A DNA stretch of 64,000 nucleotides from Flavobacteriales bacterium (lineage in GTDB: Bacteria > Bacteroidota > Bacteroidia > Flavobacteriales_F > PHOS-HE28): contig CP065018.1 in the NCBI GenBank assembly GCA_016700415.1, forward strand, positions 558,001 to 622,000, given 5' to 3'. Below, one piece after another: positions 24,279 through 35,631 of the stretch; the first letter of the stretch is position 1, and every line of letters starts with the position of its first letter. The position numbers and the translations under genes are program-made. Under the pieces are notes generated by a model. The model was not told the DNA's origin. It was given only the letters and a program-made list of their open reading frames with translations, and ran no database searches.

Positions 24279-25271
24279 TCAATTCGACCGGATGAAGATG
24301 TGCTCAGGCACTTCCCGACCTTCTGCTCTGGCCTGTTTCAGCTCCCTCTGAAGCTGCCTACTGGTCATGCTGCTGCCGTCGTGGCTCCAGCCGGGGGGGC
24401 CGAAGATGTACATGAACTTGTTCTTCAGGCCGGGCGCCTTTTTTACGTCCTTCCAGATCTCCTGAAATTCAAAGAGGTTGTGCGTGATCGGGTTGTCCGT
24501 GCCGGGGTTGTGGTTGATCCCGTATTTGGGCGCCACACCTTTGATAGGTGGTTGCCACGTACCATAAAGCCGGTCCCAGATGGTAAGGATACCGCCGTGG
24601 TTGAAGTCCAAGTATTCCGTGTTGCTGCTGTGGTGCACGGTGTGGATATACGGCGTGTTGAAGAGCTTCTCATACAGGGGCAGTGAGGGCACCAGTTGGG
24701 AGTGCAGGAAGAACTGGTAGAAGGAGTTCATGATCAGGCAGGTGGCGATCATGATCGGCTCAAAGCCGACCAAGGGCAACCACATCCAAAAGATGGGCTT
24801 GTACAAGGTGATGAACCAGCCGTTGCGGATGCTCACCGTGAGGTTGAAGGTCTTGGCGGAATGGTGTGGCAGATGGGCCGCCCAGAGCACGCGAATGCTG
24901 TGGCTGAGGCGGTGGTGCCAGTAGAAGTTATGGTCATCGGCAAGCATGCAGATGATCCAGACGTACCACGCGAAGCCCAATGTGGTGTATCCGAAAAGGC
25001 TTTCACGGAGCGGTGCTGCGAGATAGAACAGGAAGAGGTAGATGGTGATCTCGAAAACGTTGGTGAAGATCCTCATCAACGTGGCCCCCACCAGGATGAC
25101 GAAGCTGGCGAACGACTCCCGAAGGCTGTACAACTGCTTGGCATTGAAGTACTCGATCAGCAGCAGCACAAGGAAGGCGGGATACACGTACAGGAGGCCT
25201 ATTCGCTCGATCGGCAGAGGAGGAAGCTGCTCCTTCATGTGAAGCCAAGCTTCAATGGGGTTGAATGTCAT
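24279..25271 (-). CDS. Sterol desaturase / fatty acid hydroxylase family protein
   Basis: A 330-residue membrane enzyme with four or five hydrophobic helices. The histidine clusters that bind the di-iron centre are complete: HRLSH (with the preceding DDHNFYWHH), HLPHHSAKTFN, and HTVHHSSNTEYLDFNHGG followed by IWDRLYGTW. The family hydroxylates or desaturates lipids with O2 at the membrane face. Bacterial members act on fatty acids, sphingolipid-like or carotenoid substrates; the substrate here is unknown. It is a lone gene on the minus strand. Confidence 0.9.
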   Translation of the reverse strand: MTFNPIEAWLHMKEQLPPLPIERIGLLYVYPAFLVLLLIEYFNAKQLYSLRESFASFVILVGATLMRIFTNVFEITIYLFLFYLAAPLRESLFGYTTLGFAWYVWIICMLADDHNFYWHHRLSHSIRVLWAAHLPHHSAKTFNLTVSIRNGWFITLYKPIFWMWLPLVGFEPIMIATCLIMNSFYQFFLHSQLVPSLPLYEKLFNTPYIHTVHHSSNTEYLDFNHGGILTIWDRLYGTWQPPIKGVAPKYGINHNPGTDNPITHNLFEFQEIWKDVKKAPGLKNKFMYIFGPPGWSHDGSSMTSRQLQRELKQARAEGREVPEHIFIRSN

Positions 25272-25467
25272 GTGTCAGTTATCGAGGGCCGTAAATGTAT
25301 CCACGTGGCGGATGACGGAGGTCAGGAATTGAAAAACCGGCCATCGGTATGCGGACGCAGTGGTCATCCACCATTCCATCTTGATCGCATCGTTCTTTGT
25401 CCGTGCAACCCGAATGACGTCTCGCTTTTCCGCTGGTGCATCGGGGATCCAGACCTACATTCGACCG

Positions 25468-26313
25468 ATGGAATTCTTCAAGCGCCCTATACGCGGGTTG
25501 GTACGTTCATTGGTTCATGCCGTGCCGGTCCGTGGAAGGCACCGCTTGGTAGATACGGTCGGCTCTTGGATCGCCCCGCCGGCCGAGACCCCTTTTCGGA
25601 TGAACGGGTTCAACATCTTGTTGGACCATCGGGTGCGCCAACATCGGATGATGTACTACGGTATGTATGAGGAGAATATCATGAACTTCCTCAAGGAACG
25701 TATCCGCCCGGGCGACGTGGTGCTCGACCCCGGTGCCAACATCGGCTATGTCACCGCCCACTGCCTCGGTCTGGTCGGACCTTCAGGCCATGTGCATTCA
25801 TTCGAGCCTTCCCCGTCCGCGAATGCCCATATCCGGAGTTGCAACTCGGTGGCGGACCATCCCAATTGGTCCCTTTGGGACATGGCGCTCACCGATCACG
25901 AGGGCAGCGAGACCTTCAATGACACGCCTCGTGTAATGGTCTTCGGATATGCCTGCTTGTCAGGGGCCGCTGACCCCGAGGACAAGGTGCCCCATGAAGT
26001 GCAGGTGACAACGGTCGACGCATTCTGCGCGCAACAGGACATCGAGCGGGTCCGCTTTCTCAAATTGGACATCGAAGGCTCCGAATGGCCCGCCTTGAAA
26101 GGAGCTTCCCGCATGATCGCAAAAAAAGCCATTGATATCATCATGGTGGAGACCTCCATGCCGGGTAACGGAAGGAAGATCGCCCAACGGATCGACACCA
26201 TGCTGCGCGACGCAGGCTATCACTCCTTCCACGTTCATCGCAATGGCGAAGTGCATCCCATGGAAGTGATGACCGATGTCACCTTCCGGGAGGATGTGAT
26301 CTGGATGCTGTAG
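25468..26313 (+). CDS. FkbM family methyltransferase
   Basis: A 281-residue SAM-dependent methyltransferase. Motif I is VVLDPGANIGYVTAHCLGLV (Asp-x-Gly-x-N-x-Gly type), then HSFEPSPSANAHI for the acidic SAM ligand, and the family core VRFLKLDIEGSEWPALKGA and IIMVETSMPG. FkbM members O-methylate sugars or secondary metabolites. The chosen ATG (MEFFKRPIRG) lies 12 bases after TACATTCG, a one-mismatch version of the local -7 box; an ATG 36 codons upstream gives an unlikely N-terminus. No glycosyltransferase partners are nearby. Confidence 0.88.
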   Translation: MEFFKRPIRGLVRSLVHAVPVRGRHRLVDTVGSWIAPPAETPFRMNGFNILLDHRVRQHRMMYYGMYEENIMNFLKERIRPGDVVLDPGANIGYVTAHCLGLVGPSGHVHSFEPSPSANAHIRSCNSVADHPNWSLWDMALTDHEGSETFNDTPRVMVFGYACLSGAADPEDKVPHEVQVTTVDAFCAQQDIERVRFLKLDIEGSEWPALKGASRMIAKKAIDIIMVETSMPGNGRKIAQRIDTMLRDAGYHSFHVHRNGEVHPMEVMTDVTFREDVIWML

Positions 26314-26378
26314 GGTACCCTTCCCTCTTGCAGGGAACAGTTCAAGTCGTTGATCCGACGGAGGCTGGAGCTAATTTC

Positions 26379-27551
26379 CTATTCCCCCAATTCCTTCTTG
26401 ATCTCGTTGTACTTGGCCGTGTCGCCCGTCTTGGCATACAGCTTTTTCAGCTGTTGCATGGTGGCCTGATCGTCCGGCTTCAGTTCGTGGGCTTTCTCGA
26501 AGTACGGGATGGTTTTCAAGTAGATATCGTCGGCCACTTTCTTGCAGGCCGCGTACTTGGTGTCGTCCTTGATCTCGGCGCACTTCTCATACTCATACGC
26601 CGCGCGGTTGTTGTAAAGCACCCCGATGTTGTAGTAGCTGTCGAAGAAGGAGGAGTCCGCCTCGATGCTCTTCTTATAGGCCTGCTCCGCCAGGTCGTAC
26701 CATTTGACCATGTCGGCCTCGCTCACCTTGCCTTCCTTCGGATTGGCCTTGCCGTCGTACAGGCTGCCCAGCACGGAATAGAGCACCGGATTCTTGGGGT
26801 CCTTCCCGATGGCGGCATTCACGCTGGTCTCGGCCTCGTCCATGCGGTTTGCTTCCAGCAGGAAGGCCACTTGGTCCAGCATCATTTCCTTGTTCTCCGG
26901 GTATTTGGCCAAGCCCGATCTCGTGGTCTTGATGGCTCCGTCCAGATCACCGGTCCTCTTCTTCATGCTCGCTAAGTAGCGGAACACTTCCGGCTTGTCG
27001 TAACCGATCTTGATGCACTCGGCGTAGCGGTCCATGGCCATGGCGGTGTCGCCCTTGGCCTCGTACGCCAAGGCGCTGTTGAATACGGCGTTGCTGTCCA
27101 CCCGGCCGAAGGCCTTGGCGATCCGCTCGCTCATCATATACCCTTGGATGGCCTTGTCGTAGTCCTTCTTGTTGAAGGCGTCGTTGCCACCGTTGAGCGC
27201 CGTGATCTGCAGGTTTTGCAGGGCGCGGTCGTTCTCTTCCTTGTAATCGCCCTTCGTATCCAGCTCGTTCGCCTTGATGTAGCTGTCCACTGCTTTCGTG
27301 GCAGCATCGGGGAACTGGGCCTTCAAGGCCTCGTCCGTGCCCATGGAGATGTGGGCGTAGATGGCCCCGCGGTAGCGCCAGGTCTTTTCCTTGCCGGAAG
27401 TGGTTTCATTGGTGGTGGCCGGTTCGATGTACTCGGCGGCTTTGGCATAATCGCCGTCGCCCATGTAATTGTAGGCGCTCACCACCTTGCTGTTCTGCGC
27501 GTGCAGCGCGAAGGGTGCGGCCAATGCCGCCATAATGAAAAGATGCTTCAT
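26379..27551 (-). CDS. Secreted TPR-repeat protein
   Basis: A 390-residue exported protein. The signal peptide is MKHLFIMAALAAPFALHAQ. It is almost wholly made of TPR-like helix pairs, for example YNYMGDGDYAKAAEYIEPA, NAVFNSALAYEAKGDTAMA, VLYSVLGSLYDGKANPKEG and YYNIGVLYNNRAAYEYEKC. It is probably a periplasmic or outer-membrane-associated scaffold. It lies directly after gyrA. An earlier ATG at 27587 overlaps the gyrA stop as ATGA and would add 12 residues before the signal peptide, so translational coupling from that codon is possible. The function is not known. Confidence 0.83.
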   Translation of the reverse strand: MKHLFIMAALAAPFALHAQNSKVVSAYNYMGDGDYAKAAEYIEPATTNETTSGKEKTWRYRGAIYAHISMGTDEALKAQFPDAATKAVDSYIKANELDTKGDYKEENDRALQNLQITALNGGNDAFNKKDYDKAIQGYMMSERIAKAFGRVDSNAVFNSALAYEAKGDTAMAMDRYAECIKIGYDKPEVFRYLASMKKRTGDLDGAIKTTRSGLAKYPENKEMMLDQVAFLLEANRMDEAETSVNAAIGKDPKNPVLYSVLGSLYDGKANPKEGKVSEADMVKWYDLAEQAYKKSIEADSSFFDSYYNIGVLYNNRAAYEYEKCAEIKDDTKYAACKKVADDIYLKTIPYFEKAHELKPDDQATMQQLKKLYAKTGDTAKYNEIKKELGE

Positions 27552-27583
27552 GCTATGGGTTCCTTGGGTCATGCTTCCGCTGC

Positions 27584-30160
<2,577 letters not shown>

Positions 30161-30415
30161 TATGTTCTGTTGTCAGGTCTTGCACGGTTATTGGACAGCC
30201 CTGCAAAAACGGTCCCGAAGGTACCCTTATCAGGCGGAACAGGACCATGGAATTTTCCACAACCGCACACTCCGGTGTGAATAAAAGAAAACCAAGCCGA
30301 AAGGTCCGTTCCACAACGCTTCAATAGCTTGCCGCCGAACCGATGCACGTAACTTGCACGTAAGCAAGGAAGCAAGTGACTGCGGAACGGTCCGATACAA
30401 CGCCCGACGAACAAG

Positions 30416-33001
30416 ATGGACGCTAAATTTTCTCCCCGTGTAAGAGAGGTCATCGGCTTCAGCCGGGAAGAGGCGCTACGCCTCGGCCACGACCATATCG
30501 GCATTGAGCACATCCTGCTCGGCCTTATCCGCGAAGGCGACGGCAACGCCGTGAAGATCCTCCGCCACATGGACGTGGACCTGGAGGACCTGCGTAAAAT
30601 GGTAGAGGCCGGGATGGAGCCTGCCAGCGCTGTCCGCCCACCGGAAAAGGACAAGATCACCTTGGTGAAGCAGGCCGAGAAGATGTTGAAGATCACCTTC
30701 CTCGAGGCCAAGCTCTTCAAAAGCCCGCAGATCGACACGGAACATGTGCTGTTGAGCATGCTGAAGGACCAGGACAACCTGGCCACACGCGCCCTGCACA
30801 AGTTCAATGTGGACTATGAGCACGTGAAGCACGAGGTGGACACGATCCTCGCCGGCGACGGCCCCACCCCCGCTTCCGAGCGCCCAAGCCCCAAGGCCCA
30901 AGGCCCCCAGAGCGCCGACGACGATGATGACGACAGCGGAAGTGCGAGCTATGGCGCCGGGGCTAAGAAGCCCGGCGACAGCAAGAGCAAGACGCCGGTG
31001 CTGGACAACTTCGGCCGCGACCTCACCAAAATGGCCGAGGACGGCAAGCTGGACCCCATCGTGGGCCGGGAGAAGGAGATCGAGCGCGTGAGCCAGATCC
31101 TCAGCCGCCGCAAGAAGAACAACCCCGTGTTGATCGGCGAGCCCGGCGTGGGCAAATCGGCCATCGCGGAAGGTCTGGCATTGCGCATCATCCAGCGCAA
31201 GGTGAGCCGCGTGCTCTTCGGCAAGCGCATCGTGGCGCTTGACATTGCCAGCTTGGTCGCGGGCACCAAGTACCGAGGCCAGTTCGAGGAACGCATGAAG
31301 GCCGTGATGCACGAGCTGGAGAACAGCCCGGACGTGATCCTCTTTATCGACGAGATCCACACCATCGTGGGCGCGGGCGGCGCCTCCGGCTCGCTGGACG
31401 CCAGCAACATGTTCAAGCCCGCCTTGGCACGCGGCGAGATCCAGTGCATCGGCGCCACCACGCTGGACGAATACCGCCAATACATTGAGAAGGACGGTGC
31501 CTTGGAGCGCCGCTTCCAAAAGGTGATCGTCGAGCCCACCAGCGTGGACGAGACGATCCAGATCCTCAACAACATCAAGGAAAAGTACGAGGACCACCAC
31601 AACGTGGACTACACGCCGGAAGCCATTTCCGCCTGTGTGAAGCTCACCAACCGCTACATCACCGACCGGCACCTGCCGGACAAGGCGATCGACGCGCTGG
31701 ACGAGGCGGGAAGCCGCGTCCACATCAGGAACATCGTGGTGCCGCAGTCGATCTTGGACGTGGAGAAGAAGATCGAGGAGGTGAAGGATGAGAAGAACAA
31801 GGTGGTGCGCAGCCAGCGCTACGAGGAAGCGGCCAAGCTCCGCGACCGCGAACGCACCCTGTTGGAGGAACTGGAAGTCGCCAAGAAGAAGTGGGAAGAG
31901 GAAAGCCGCTCCAACCGCACCGTGGTCTCGGAGGACAATGTGGCCGAAGTGGTCGCCATGATGAGCGGCATCCCCGTGCAGCGCATCGCCGAAAAGGAAA
32001 GCGGCAAGCTGCAGCGGATGAAGGAGGAGATGGAGGGCAAGGTGATCGGTCAGGAAGAGGCCGTGACCAAGGTGGTGAAGGCCATCCGCCGCAACCGTGC
32101 CGGCCTGAAGGACCCCAACCGCCCCATCGGCAGCTTCATCTTCCTCGGCCCCACCGGCGTGGGCAAAACGCAGCTCGCCAAGGAACTGGCGCGTTACATG
32201 TTCGACACCGATGAGGCCCTGATCCGGATCGACATGAGCGAGTACATGGAGAAATTCTCCGTGAGCCGCCTCATCGGTGCGCCTCCCGGCTACGTGGGCT
32301 ACGAGGAAGGCGGCCAGCTCACCGAGAAGGTGCGCCGCAGGCCCTACGCGATCATCCTGCTGGACGAGATCGAGAAGGCCCACCCGGACGTCTTCAACCT
32401 GCTGTTGCAAGCGCTGGACGACGGACAGATGACCGACAGCCTCGGTCGCCGGATCGATTTTCGGAACAGCATCATCATCATGACCTCCAACATCGGCGCG
32501 CGCGACCTGCAGGAATACGGAAGCGGCGTGGGCTTCGGCACCAAGGCCAAGGTGGATGGAACAACCGATGCCAACCGGGGCATCGTGGAGAAGGCGTTGA
32601 AGAAGGCCTTCGCCCCCGAGTTCCTCAACCGCATCGATGACATCATCATGTTCAATTCGCTGAAGCGGGAGGACATCCACAAGATCATCGACATCGAGCT
32701 GGGCTACGTGTACATGCGCATTAGCGAGCTGGGCTACGACCTGAAGCTCACCGACGACGCCAAGGACTTCCTCGCGGAAAAAGGCTACGACGAGAAATTC
32801 GGTGCCCGTCCCCTCAAGCGCGCGATCCAGAAGTACATCGAAGACCCCATGGCCGAGGAGATCATCAACCAAAAGGTGGAGGAAGGCGACAAGATCACCG
32901 TGGGCCTCAACAAGGACAAGAGCGACGTCACCATCAAGGTAACCAAGAGCAAGAAGAAGGTGAGCAAGGGTGAAGAGGATACGGCGGAGCCGGAGGCGTA
33001 G
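30416..33001 (+). CDS. clpC: ATP-dependent Clp protease ATP-binding subunit ClpC
   Basis: An 861-residue Hsp100 unfoldase. It has a double Clp-N domain (FSPRVREVIGFSREEALRLG; then the second repeat from ITLVKQAEKMLKITF), an acidic linker (SADDDDDDSG), AAA-1 with Walker A IGEPGVGKSAI and Walker B ILFIDEIHTI, a middle domain with a UVR-like stretch (RYEEAAKLRDRERTLLEELE), and AAA-2 with GPTGVGKTQLAK and IILLDEIEKAH. UVR plus double Clp-N marks ClpC rather than ClpA or ClpB. It feeds unfolded substrates to ClpP. The start MDAKFSPRVRE follows about 250 bases of divergent promoter region shared with gyrA. Confidence 0.95.
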   Translation: MDAKFSPRVREVIGFSREEALRLGHDHIGIEHILLGLIREGDGNAVKILRHMDVDLEDLRKMVEAGMEPASAVRPPEKDKITLVKQAEKMLKITFLEAKLFKSPQIDTEHVLLSMLKDQDNLATRALHKFNVDYEHVKHEVDTILAGDGPTPASERPSPKAQGPQSADDDDDDSGSASYGAGAKKPGDSKSKTPVLDNFGRDLTKMAEDGKLDPIVGREKEIERVSQILSRRKKNNPVLIGEPGVGKSAIAEGLALRIIQRKVSRVLFGKRIVALDIASLVAGTKYRGQFEERMKAVMHELENSPDVILFIDEIHTIVGAGGASGSLDASNMFKPALARGEIQCIGATTLDEYRQYIEKDGALERRFQKVIVEPTSVDETIQILNNIKEKYEDHHNVDYTPEAISACVKLTNRYITDRHLPDKAIDALDEAGSRVHIRNIVVPQSILDVEKKIEEVKDEKNKVVRSQRYEEAAKLRDRERTLLEELEVAKKKWEEESRSNRTVVSEDNVAEVVAMMSGIPVQRIAEKESGKLQRMKEEMEGKVIGQEEAVTKVVKAIRRNRAGLKDPNRPIGSFIFLGPTGVGKTQLAKELARYMFDTDEALIRIDMSEYMEKFSVSRLIGAPPGYVGYEEGGQLTEKVRRRPYAIILLDEIEKAHPDVFNLLLQALDDGQMTDSLGRRIDFRNSIIIMTSNIGARDLQEYGSGVGFGTKAKVDGTTDANRGIVEKALKKAFAPEFLNRIDDIIMFNSLKREDIHKIIDIELGYVYMRISELGYDLKLTDDAKDFLAEKGYDEKFGARPLKRAIQKYIEDPMAEEIINQKVEEGDKITVGLNKDKSDVTIKVTKSKKKVSKGEEDTAEPEA

Positions 33002-33025
33002 CCCCGTTGGGGAATGAAAAATGTA

Positions 33026-33062
33026 GAATGGCTCCGTCGCAACTGACGGGGCCATTCGCATT
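33026..33062 (+). terminator. Strong hairpin terminator after clpC
   Basis: GAATGGCTCCGTC, a 6-base loop, then GACGGGGCCATTC: a 13-bp stem with one G-T wobble, starting 25 bases after the clpC stop, followed by GCATTTATG. It also lies downstream of the convergent outer-membrane protein gene. Confidence 0.8.
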
Positions 33063-33139
33063 TATGGACGTTAGCAGGCCTCACGACCCTTGAGCCCAAC
33101 CGCGCAGATCCACTCTTTCTGCGTTGTCTGCGTTCCATC

Positions 33140-33787
33140 TCACCACACCTCATCCTTCAACTTCCGGAAGCTCGTGCTGAAGCCCAAGCCCACGGTGAGG
33201 AAGTGATACGGTGCCCCGGTATCCGTGCGGCCGGGAAAGCGATCGAGGCCGATGACCCCGGGACTGAAACGCGTGGCGTCCTGCTCGTATCCCAAGGAAA
33301 GCCCGAAGGCGAGATTGTCCGTGGCATGGACGGACCAAGCCGCGTTCAGCCCCCAGTGAAAGCCGGACTGGCGCTCATTTTCGGTGCAGCTGCGGCAATT
33401 CCAAGCCCATGTGCTTTGTCCCAGCTTCGTGGAAAATTCAAGAAAAGTGCTGTTGCCGGTGTAGCGGGTCCAGTTCAGTTTGGCGAAGTAGAGCATCCTG
33501 CGGACATCGCCATCGGTGGGCACCTGTGAGGACAGCCCGAACTCGTTCAGCTCATACCACGTGGCGTTCACCCCCACCCCTGCGCCGAACCCCTTGTACA
33601 CCGGTAATTGGAAAGACCCTTCCACCTGACCCAGCACGGCGGTGAGGTTGTCGAAGATCGGGTTTCCCAAGGCCACCGGCAGAAAGAGAATGCCTTGCAC
33701 GGTGGGCTTCACATCGGGGCGCCGTTGTGCCAAGGCGGACACGGAGAGCACCGCCATCAACACACACAAAGCCCATTGCCTCCTCAT
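33140..33787 (-). CDS. Outer-membrane beta-barrel protein, unknown
   Basis: A 215-residue exported protein. The signal peptide is MRRQWALCVLMAVLSVSALA, with a cut before QRRPDVK. The mature sequence alternates hydrophobic and polar residues in barrel-like strands (FGAGVGVNATWYELNEFGL, LAFGLSLGYEQDATRFS, HFLTVGLGFSTSFRKL). I do not recognise the family. Its start overlaps the stop of the upstream small membrane protein gene (ATGA), so the two are translationally coupled and probably act together at the envelope. Confidence 0.75.
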   Translation of the reverse strand: MRRQWALCVLMAVLSVSALAQRRPDVKPTVQGILFLPVALGNPIFDNLTAVLGQVEGSFQLPVYKGFGAGVGVNATWYELNEFGLSSQVPTDGDVRRMLYFAKLNWTRYTGNSTFLEFSTKLGQSTWAWNCRSCTENERQSGFHWGLNAAWSVHATDNLAFGLSLGYEQDATRFSPGVIGLDRFPGRTDTGAPYHFLTVGLGFSTSFRKLKDEVW

Positions 33788-34161
33788 GCCTTTCTGACGA
33801 TAAACCGCCGCTCCGTGCGCTGCGTCTGCGAGGCAAGTTCAAAGAAGTAAGTGCCGTCAGCGTCTTCGCTCAATGGCAGTTCCAACACATGGTCCCCCTT
33901 CGCCAACCGCACGGAAGGCCACGAGGAATGCGGCGCATGCACGTCCGAGAGCATCGCCAGCAGGAATTCCTCCTCCCGGGGCACGCTCACCTGAACGCGC
34001 AGGACCAGCGGATGATAGGTCACCTCGATGGCCAGAAGCTCCATCTGCTGCGGCACGGGCGTATGATGGCGCTTCACATACTGGCGGTAACGGCGCACCG
34101 CCAGCACCACCACCAGGATGGACAAGGTGATGATCAACGTGGTACGGATGTTCTCTATCAT
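33784..34161 (-). CDS. Small single-pass membrane protein, unknown
   Basis: A 125-residue protein: one N-terminal membrane helix (TLIITLSILVVVLAVRRY), a short basic stretch, then a beta-rich domain of about 85 residues (MELLAIEVTYHPLVLRVQVS; GDHVLELPLSEDADGTYFFE). The ending TERRFIVRKA recalls an Ig-like strand pattern. No family is recognised. It overlaps the outer-membrane barrel gene by four bases and follows the DUF493 gene by seven bases, forming a three-gene minus-strand unit. Confidence 0.65.
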   Translation of the reverse strand: MIENIRTTLIITLSILVVVLAVRRYRQYVKRHHTPVPQQMELLAIEVTYHPLVLRVQVSVPREEEFLLAMLSDVHAPHSSWPSVRLAKGDHVLELPLSEDADGTYFFELASQTQRTERRFIVRKA

Positions 34162-34168
34162 GCGGACC

Positions 34169-34444
34169 TTATAGCACGATCACCCCTTCGATCAGCGCGG
34201 CCTTGTCATAGCGGGCCACCACCTCGTCGGCGCTCAGCATCACCTCACGGGCGGTGAGGCTGAGGTATTTGCCGGCCTTGCTGTACTTGCGGAGTATCTC
34301 CGCCTCGGGCGGGAACAGGGCCAGCACGGCGTTCAGGCGTTCTTCCTCCGGCTCGAAGATGAACTTGAACATGTAGACCGCCGGCCATTTATGGACCAGG
34401 TCCAAGGCCTTGCGCATACGGTCGCGGGCATCGTCGTGCTCCAT
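34169..34444 (-). CDS. DUF493 (YbeD-like) family protein
   Basis: A 91-residue cytoplasmic protein. KWPAVYMFKFIFEPEEERLN near the start, the LREVMLS-like stretch SLTAREVMLSADEVVARYD, and the size all match DUF493, an ACT-like ferredoxin fold (YbeD). Family members are thought to be small ligand-binding or regulatory proteins; no function is assigned. The start MEHDDARDRM lies only five bases after a TAnnTTTG box on the minus strand, so the transcript is probably leaderless. The long frame open upstream is repeat sequence. Confidence 0.78.
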   Translation of the reverse strand: MEHDDARDRMRKALDLVHKWPAVYMFKFIFEPEEERLNAVLALFPPEAEILRKYSKAGKYLSLTAREVMLSADEVVARYDKAALIEGVIVL

Positions 34445-34449
34445 GGTGG

Positions 34450-34457
34450 CAAAGGTA
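34450..34457 (-). promoter_or_regulatory. TAnnTTTG -7 box for the DUF493 gene unit
   Basis: On the minus strand TACCTTTG ends five bases before the ATG of the DUF493 gene. With the usual distance from -7 box to transcription start, the mRNA would begin at or within the start codon. Confidence 0.65.
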
Positions 34458-34465
34458 GGGCTGGG

Positions 34466-34553
34466 TAGTTGTCCGTTGTCCGTTGTCAGGCGTAGCCGCG
34501 ACCGGGACGCGATGCTACTGGGTTCCCCATTGCAGCCTGACAACTGACAACCA
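34466..34553. repeat. Inverted repeat of GTTGTC / GACAAC words
   Basis: TAGTTGTCCGTTGTCCGTTGTCAGGC (34467-34492) is mirrored by GCCTGACAACTGACAACCA (34535-34553). The same GCCTGACAACCGACAACCC word is found singly at about 53016-53034. It lies upstream of the DUF493 promoter. Confidence 0.75.
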
Positions 34554-34589
34554 AAGACATCCACTGGCACTCTCTTATCTTGCCCGGCG

Positions 34590-34626
34590 ATCATGCGAAC
34601 ATCCGATCTTCTGATCTTCTGATCCA
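34590..34626. repeat. GATCTTCTGATCTTCTGATC words
   Basis: Three to four spaced GATC words immediately upstream of the methylase remnant, the same type as at ccmD and before the helicase gene. Confidence 0.6.
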
Positions 34627-34634
34627 CTTCCACC

Positions 34635-34770
34635 ATGGCCCTCTTCCGATCCGCAATACTCAACAAATATCTCAAGGAACCACCGTACGAAGAAGGAGAT
34701 CGATGCTCTGGTGTACCAGCTTTATGGGTTGACGGAGGAGGAGGAGGGGGTTGTGGAAGGGAAGAATTGA
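34635..34770 (+). pseudogene. Remnant of an Eco57I-like restriction-modification methylase gene
   Basis: The ATG frame reads MALFRSAILNKYLKE, which matches the N-terminal start typical of Eco57I-class N6-adenine DNA methylases. After about 15 codons the sequence switches, out of frame by one base, to KKEIDALVYQLYGLTEEEEG and then VVEGKN-stop, the C-terminal end typical of the same class. Thus nearly the whole gene (usually around a thousand codons) has been deleted and the two ends joined near 34680-34687. Two more copies of the 3' end follow downstream. Confidence 0.75.
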
Positions 34771-34842
34771 TCAGAAGATTAGACAATTAGATGATCACAA
34801 GATCGAATTGCGCACACCACTTTGAAGCAAACAAGCAACGAC

Positions 34843-35586
34843 ATGAGCAAGCAAGACGCGTATCAAAGCCTGGTCAAACAACGCAGAACATGTAGTGTTT
34901 GTGCCTCCGCTGGATACAAGAACCAAACGGACTTAGGGGACGATACCAATGAGATCGGGAACCTCAGTACGTGGGCCAATGACCTCGATGCTGATATCCT
35001 TATCGTTGCGCAGGACTTCAGCAACCAAGAGATCTATCTGCGCGACAAAGGTCGAATAGAACCGAAGCCAATTACCGAGACTTCAAAGGCCAGCGAGTAC
35101 TCCACTGCGACCAACTATTACCTACGCGAACTCACCAAGCTCATCGGCCGGGACATAGGGCTGCCTACTGGAAATTCAGGCAAGGGCATTTTCATTACGA
35201 ATGCCGTTCTCTGCATGAAGCCCGGTGCCATGAATGCGGCTAATCCGAGCAGTGTAATCTCCCATTGTGGCACCCATTTCCTAAGGCCGTTGATCGAGAT
35301 TGTAAAGCCGAAAGCCATCGTTTCATTGGGTGCAGTTCCAGCGCAGTCTGTTCTGAAAGTCTATGCAACAGAGAATCCTGAATTGGCTGCATTACAGCGT
35401 TCCGCATTCGGCCCAGTATTCCGGAAATGGCCGATAACACTTGGGAAGAGCGGGACTCGCTTGTACCCTATGTTCCATCCCGGTCTTCTTGGTCAATCGC
35501 AAAGGCAACGTGCTGAACCAAGTGGTGGGAACGGTTGGGAATTGATGAAGACAGATTGGCTGCGGATGAATAGTGAGTTGGGTTGA
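34843..35586 (+). CDS. Divergent uracil-DNA glycosylase superfamily protein
   Basis: A 247-residue protein. The N-terminal CSVCASAGYKNQ pair of cysteines is followed by the strand DADILIVAQDFSNQE, in place of the UDG motif 1. Further on come VLCMKPGAMNAAN, the helix-strand VKPKAIVSLGAVPAQSVLK and the UDG motif 2-like LYPMFHPG near the end. This pattern fits family 4/5-type UDG relatives, which remove uracil or act on modified bases. The active-site match is partial, so catalytic activity is uncertain. Base composition is more A/T-rich than the surroundings. Its stop codon TGA lies inside a copy of the methylase tail, indicating insertion by recombination there. Confidence 0.7.
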   Translation: MSKQDAYQSLVKQRRTCSVCASAGYKNQTDLGDDTNEIGNLSTWANDLDADILIVAQDFSNQEIYLRDKGRIEPKPITETSKASEYSTATNYYLRELTKLIGRDIGLPTGNSGKGIFITNAVLCMKPGAMNAANPSSVISHCGTHFLRPLIEIVKPKAIVSLGAVPAQSVLKVYATENPELAALQRSAFGPVFRKWPITLGKSGTRLYPMFHPGLLGQSQRQRAEPSGGNGWELMKTDWLRMNSELG

Positions 35587-35621
35587 CGGAGGCGGAAGTG
35601 AACGTGGTGGAGGGGAAGTAA
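35580..35621 (+). repeat. Second copy of the methylase 3' tail
   Basis: Reads GLTEAEVNVVEGK-stop (14 codons). It aligns with GLTEEE-GVVEGK at 34717-34770 and GLTEEEVRVVEGK at 36598-36638. It has no start of its own and is joined directly to the end of the UDG-like gene. Confidence 0.75.
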
Positions 35622-35631
35622 CACAAAGGAG

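Noticed and set aside
30476..33061. An 861-codon open frame antisense to clpC
   Set aside because: It is an open shadow caused by GC-rich codon use. The clpC frame has all the family motifs, whereas the antisense product is a low-complexity His/Leu/Ala/Val sequence without domains.
34635..34770. Programmed frameshift in a small real gene
   Set aside because: There is no slippery site. The two parts match the opposite ends of a large methylase family, so an internal deletion explains it better.
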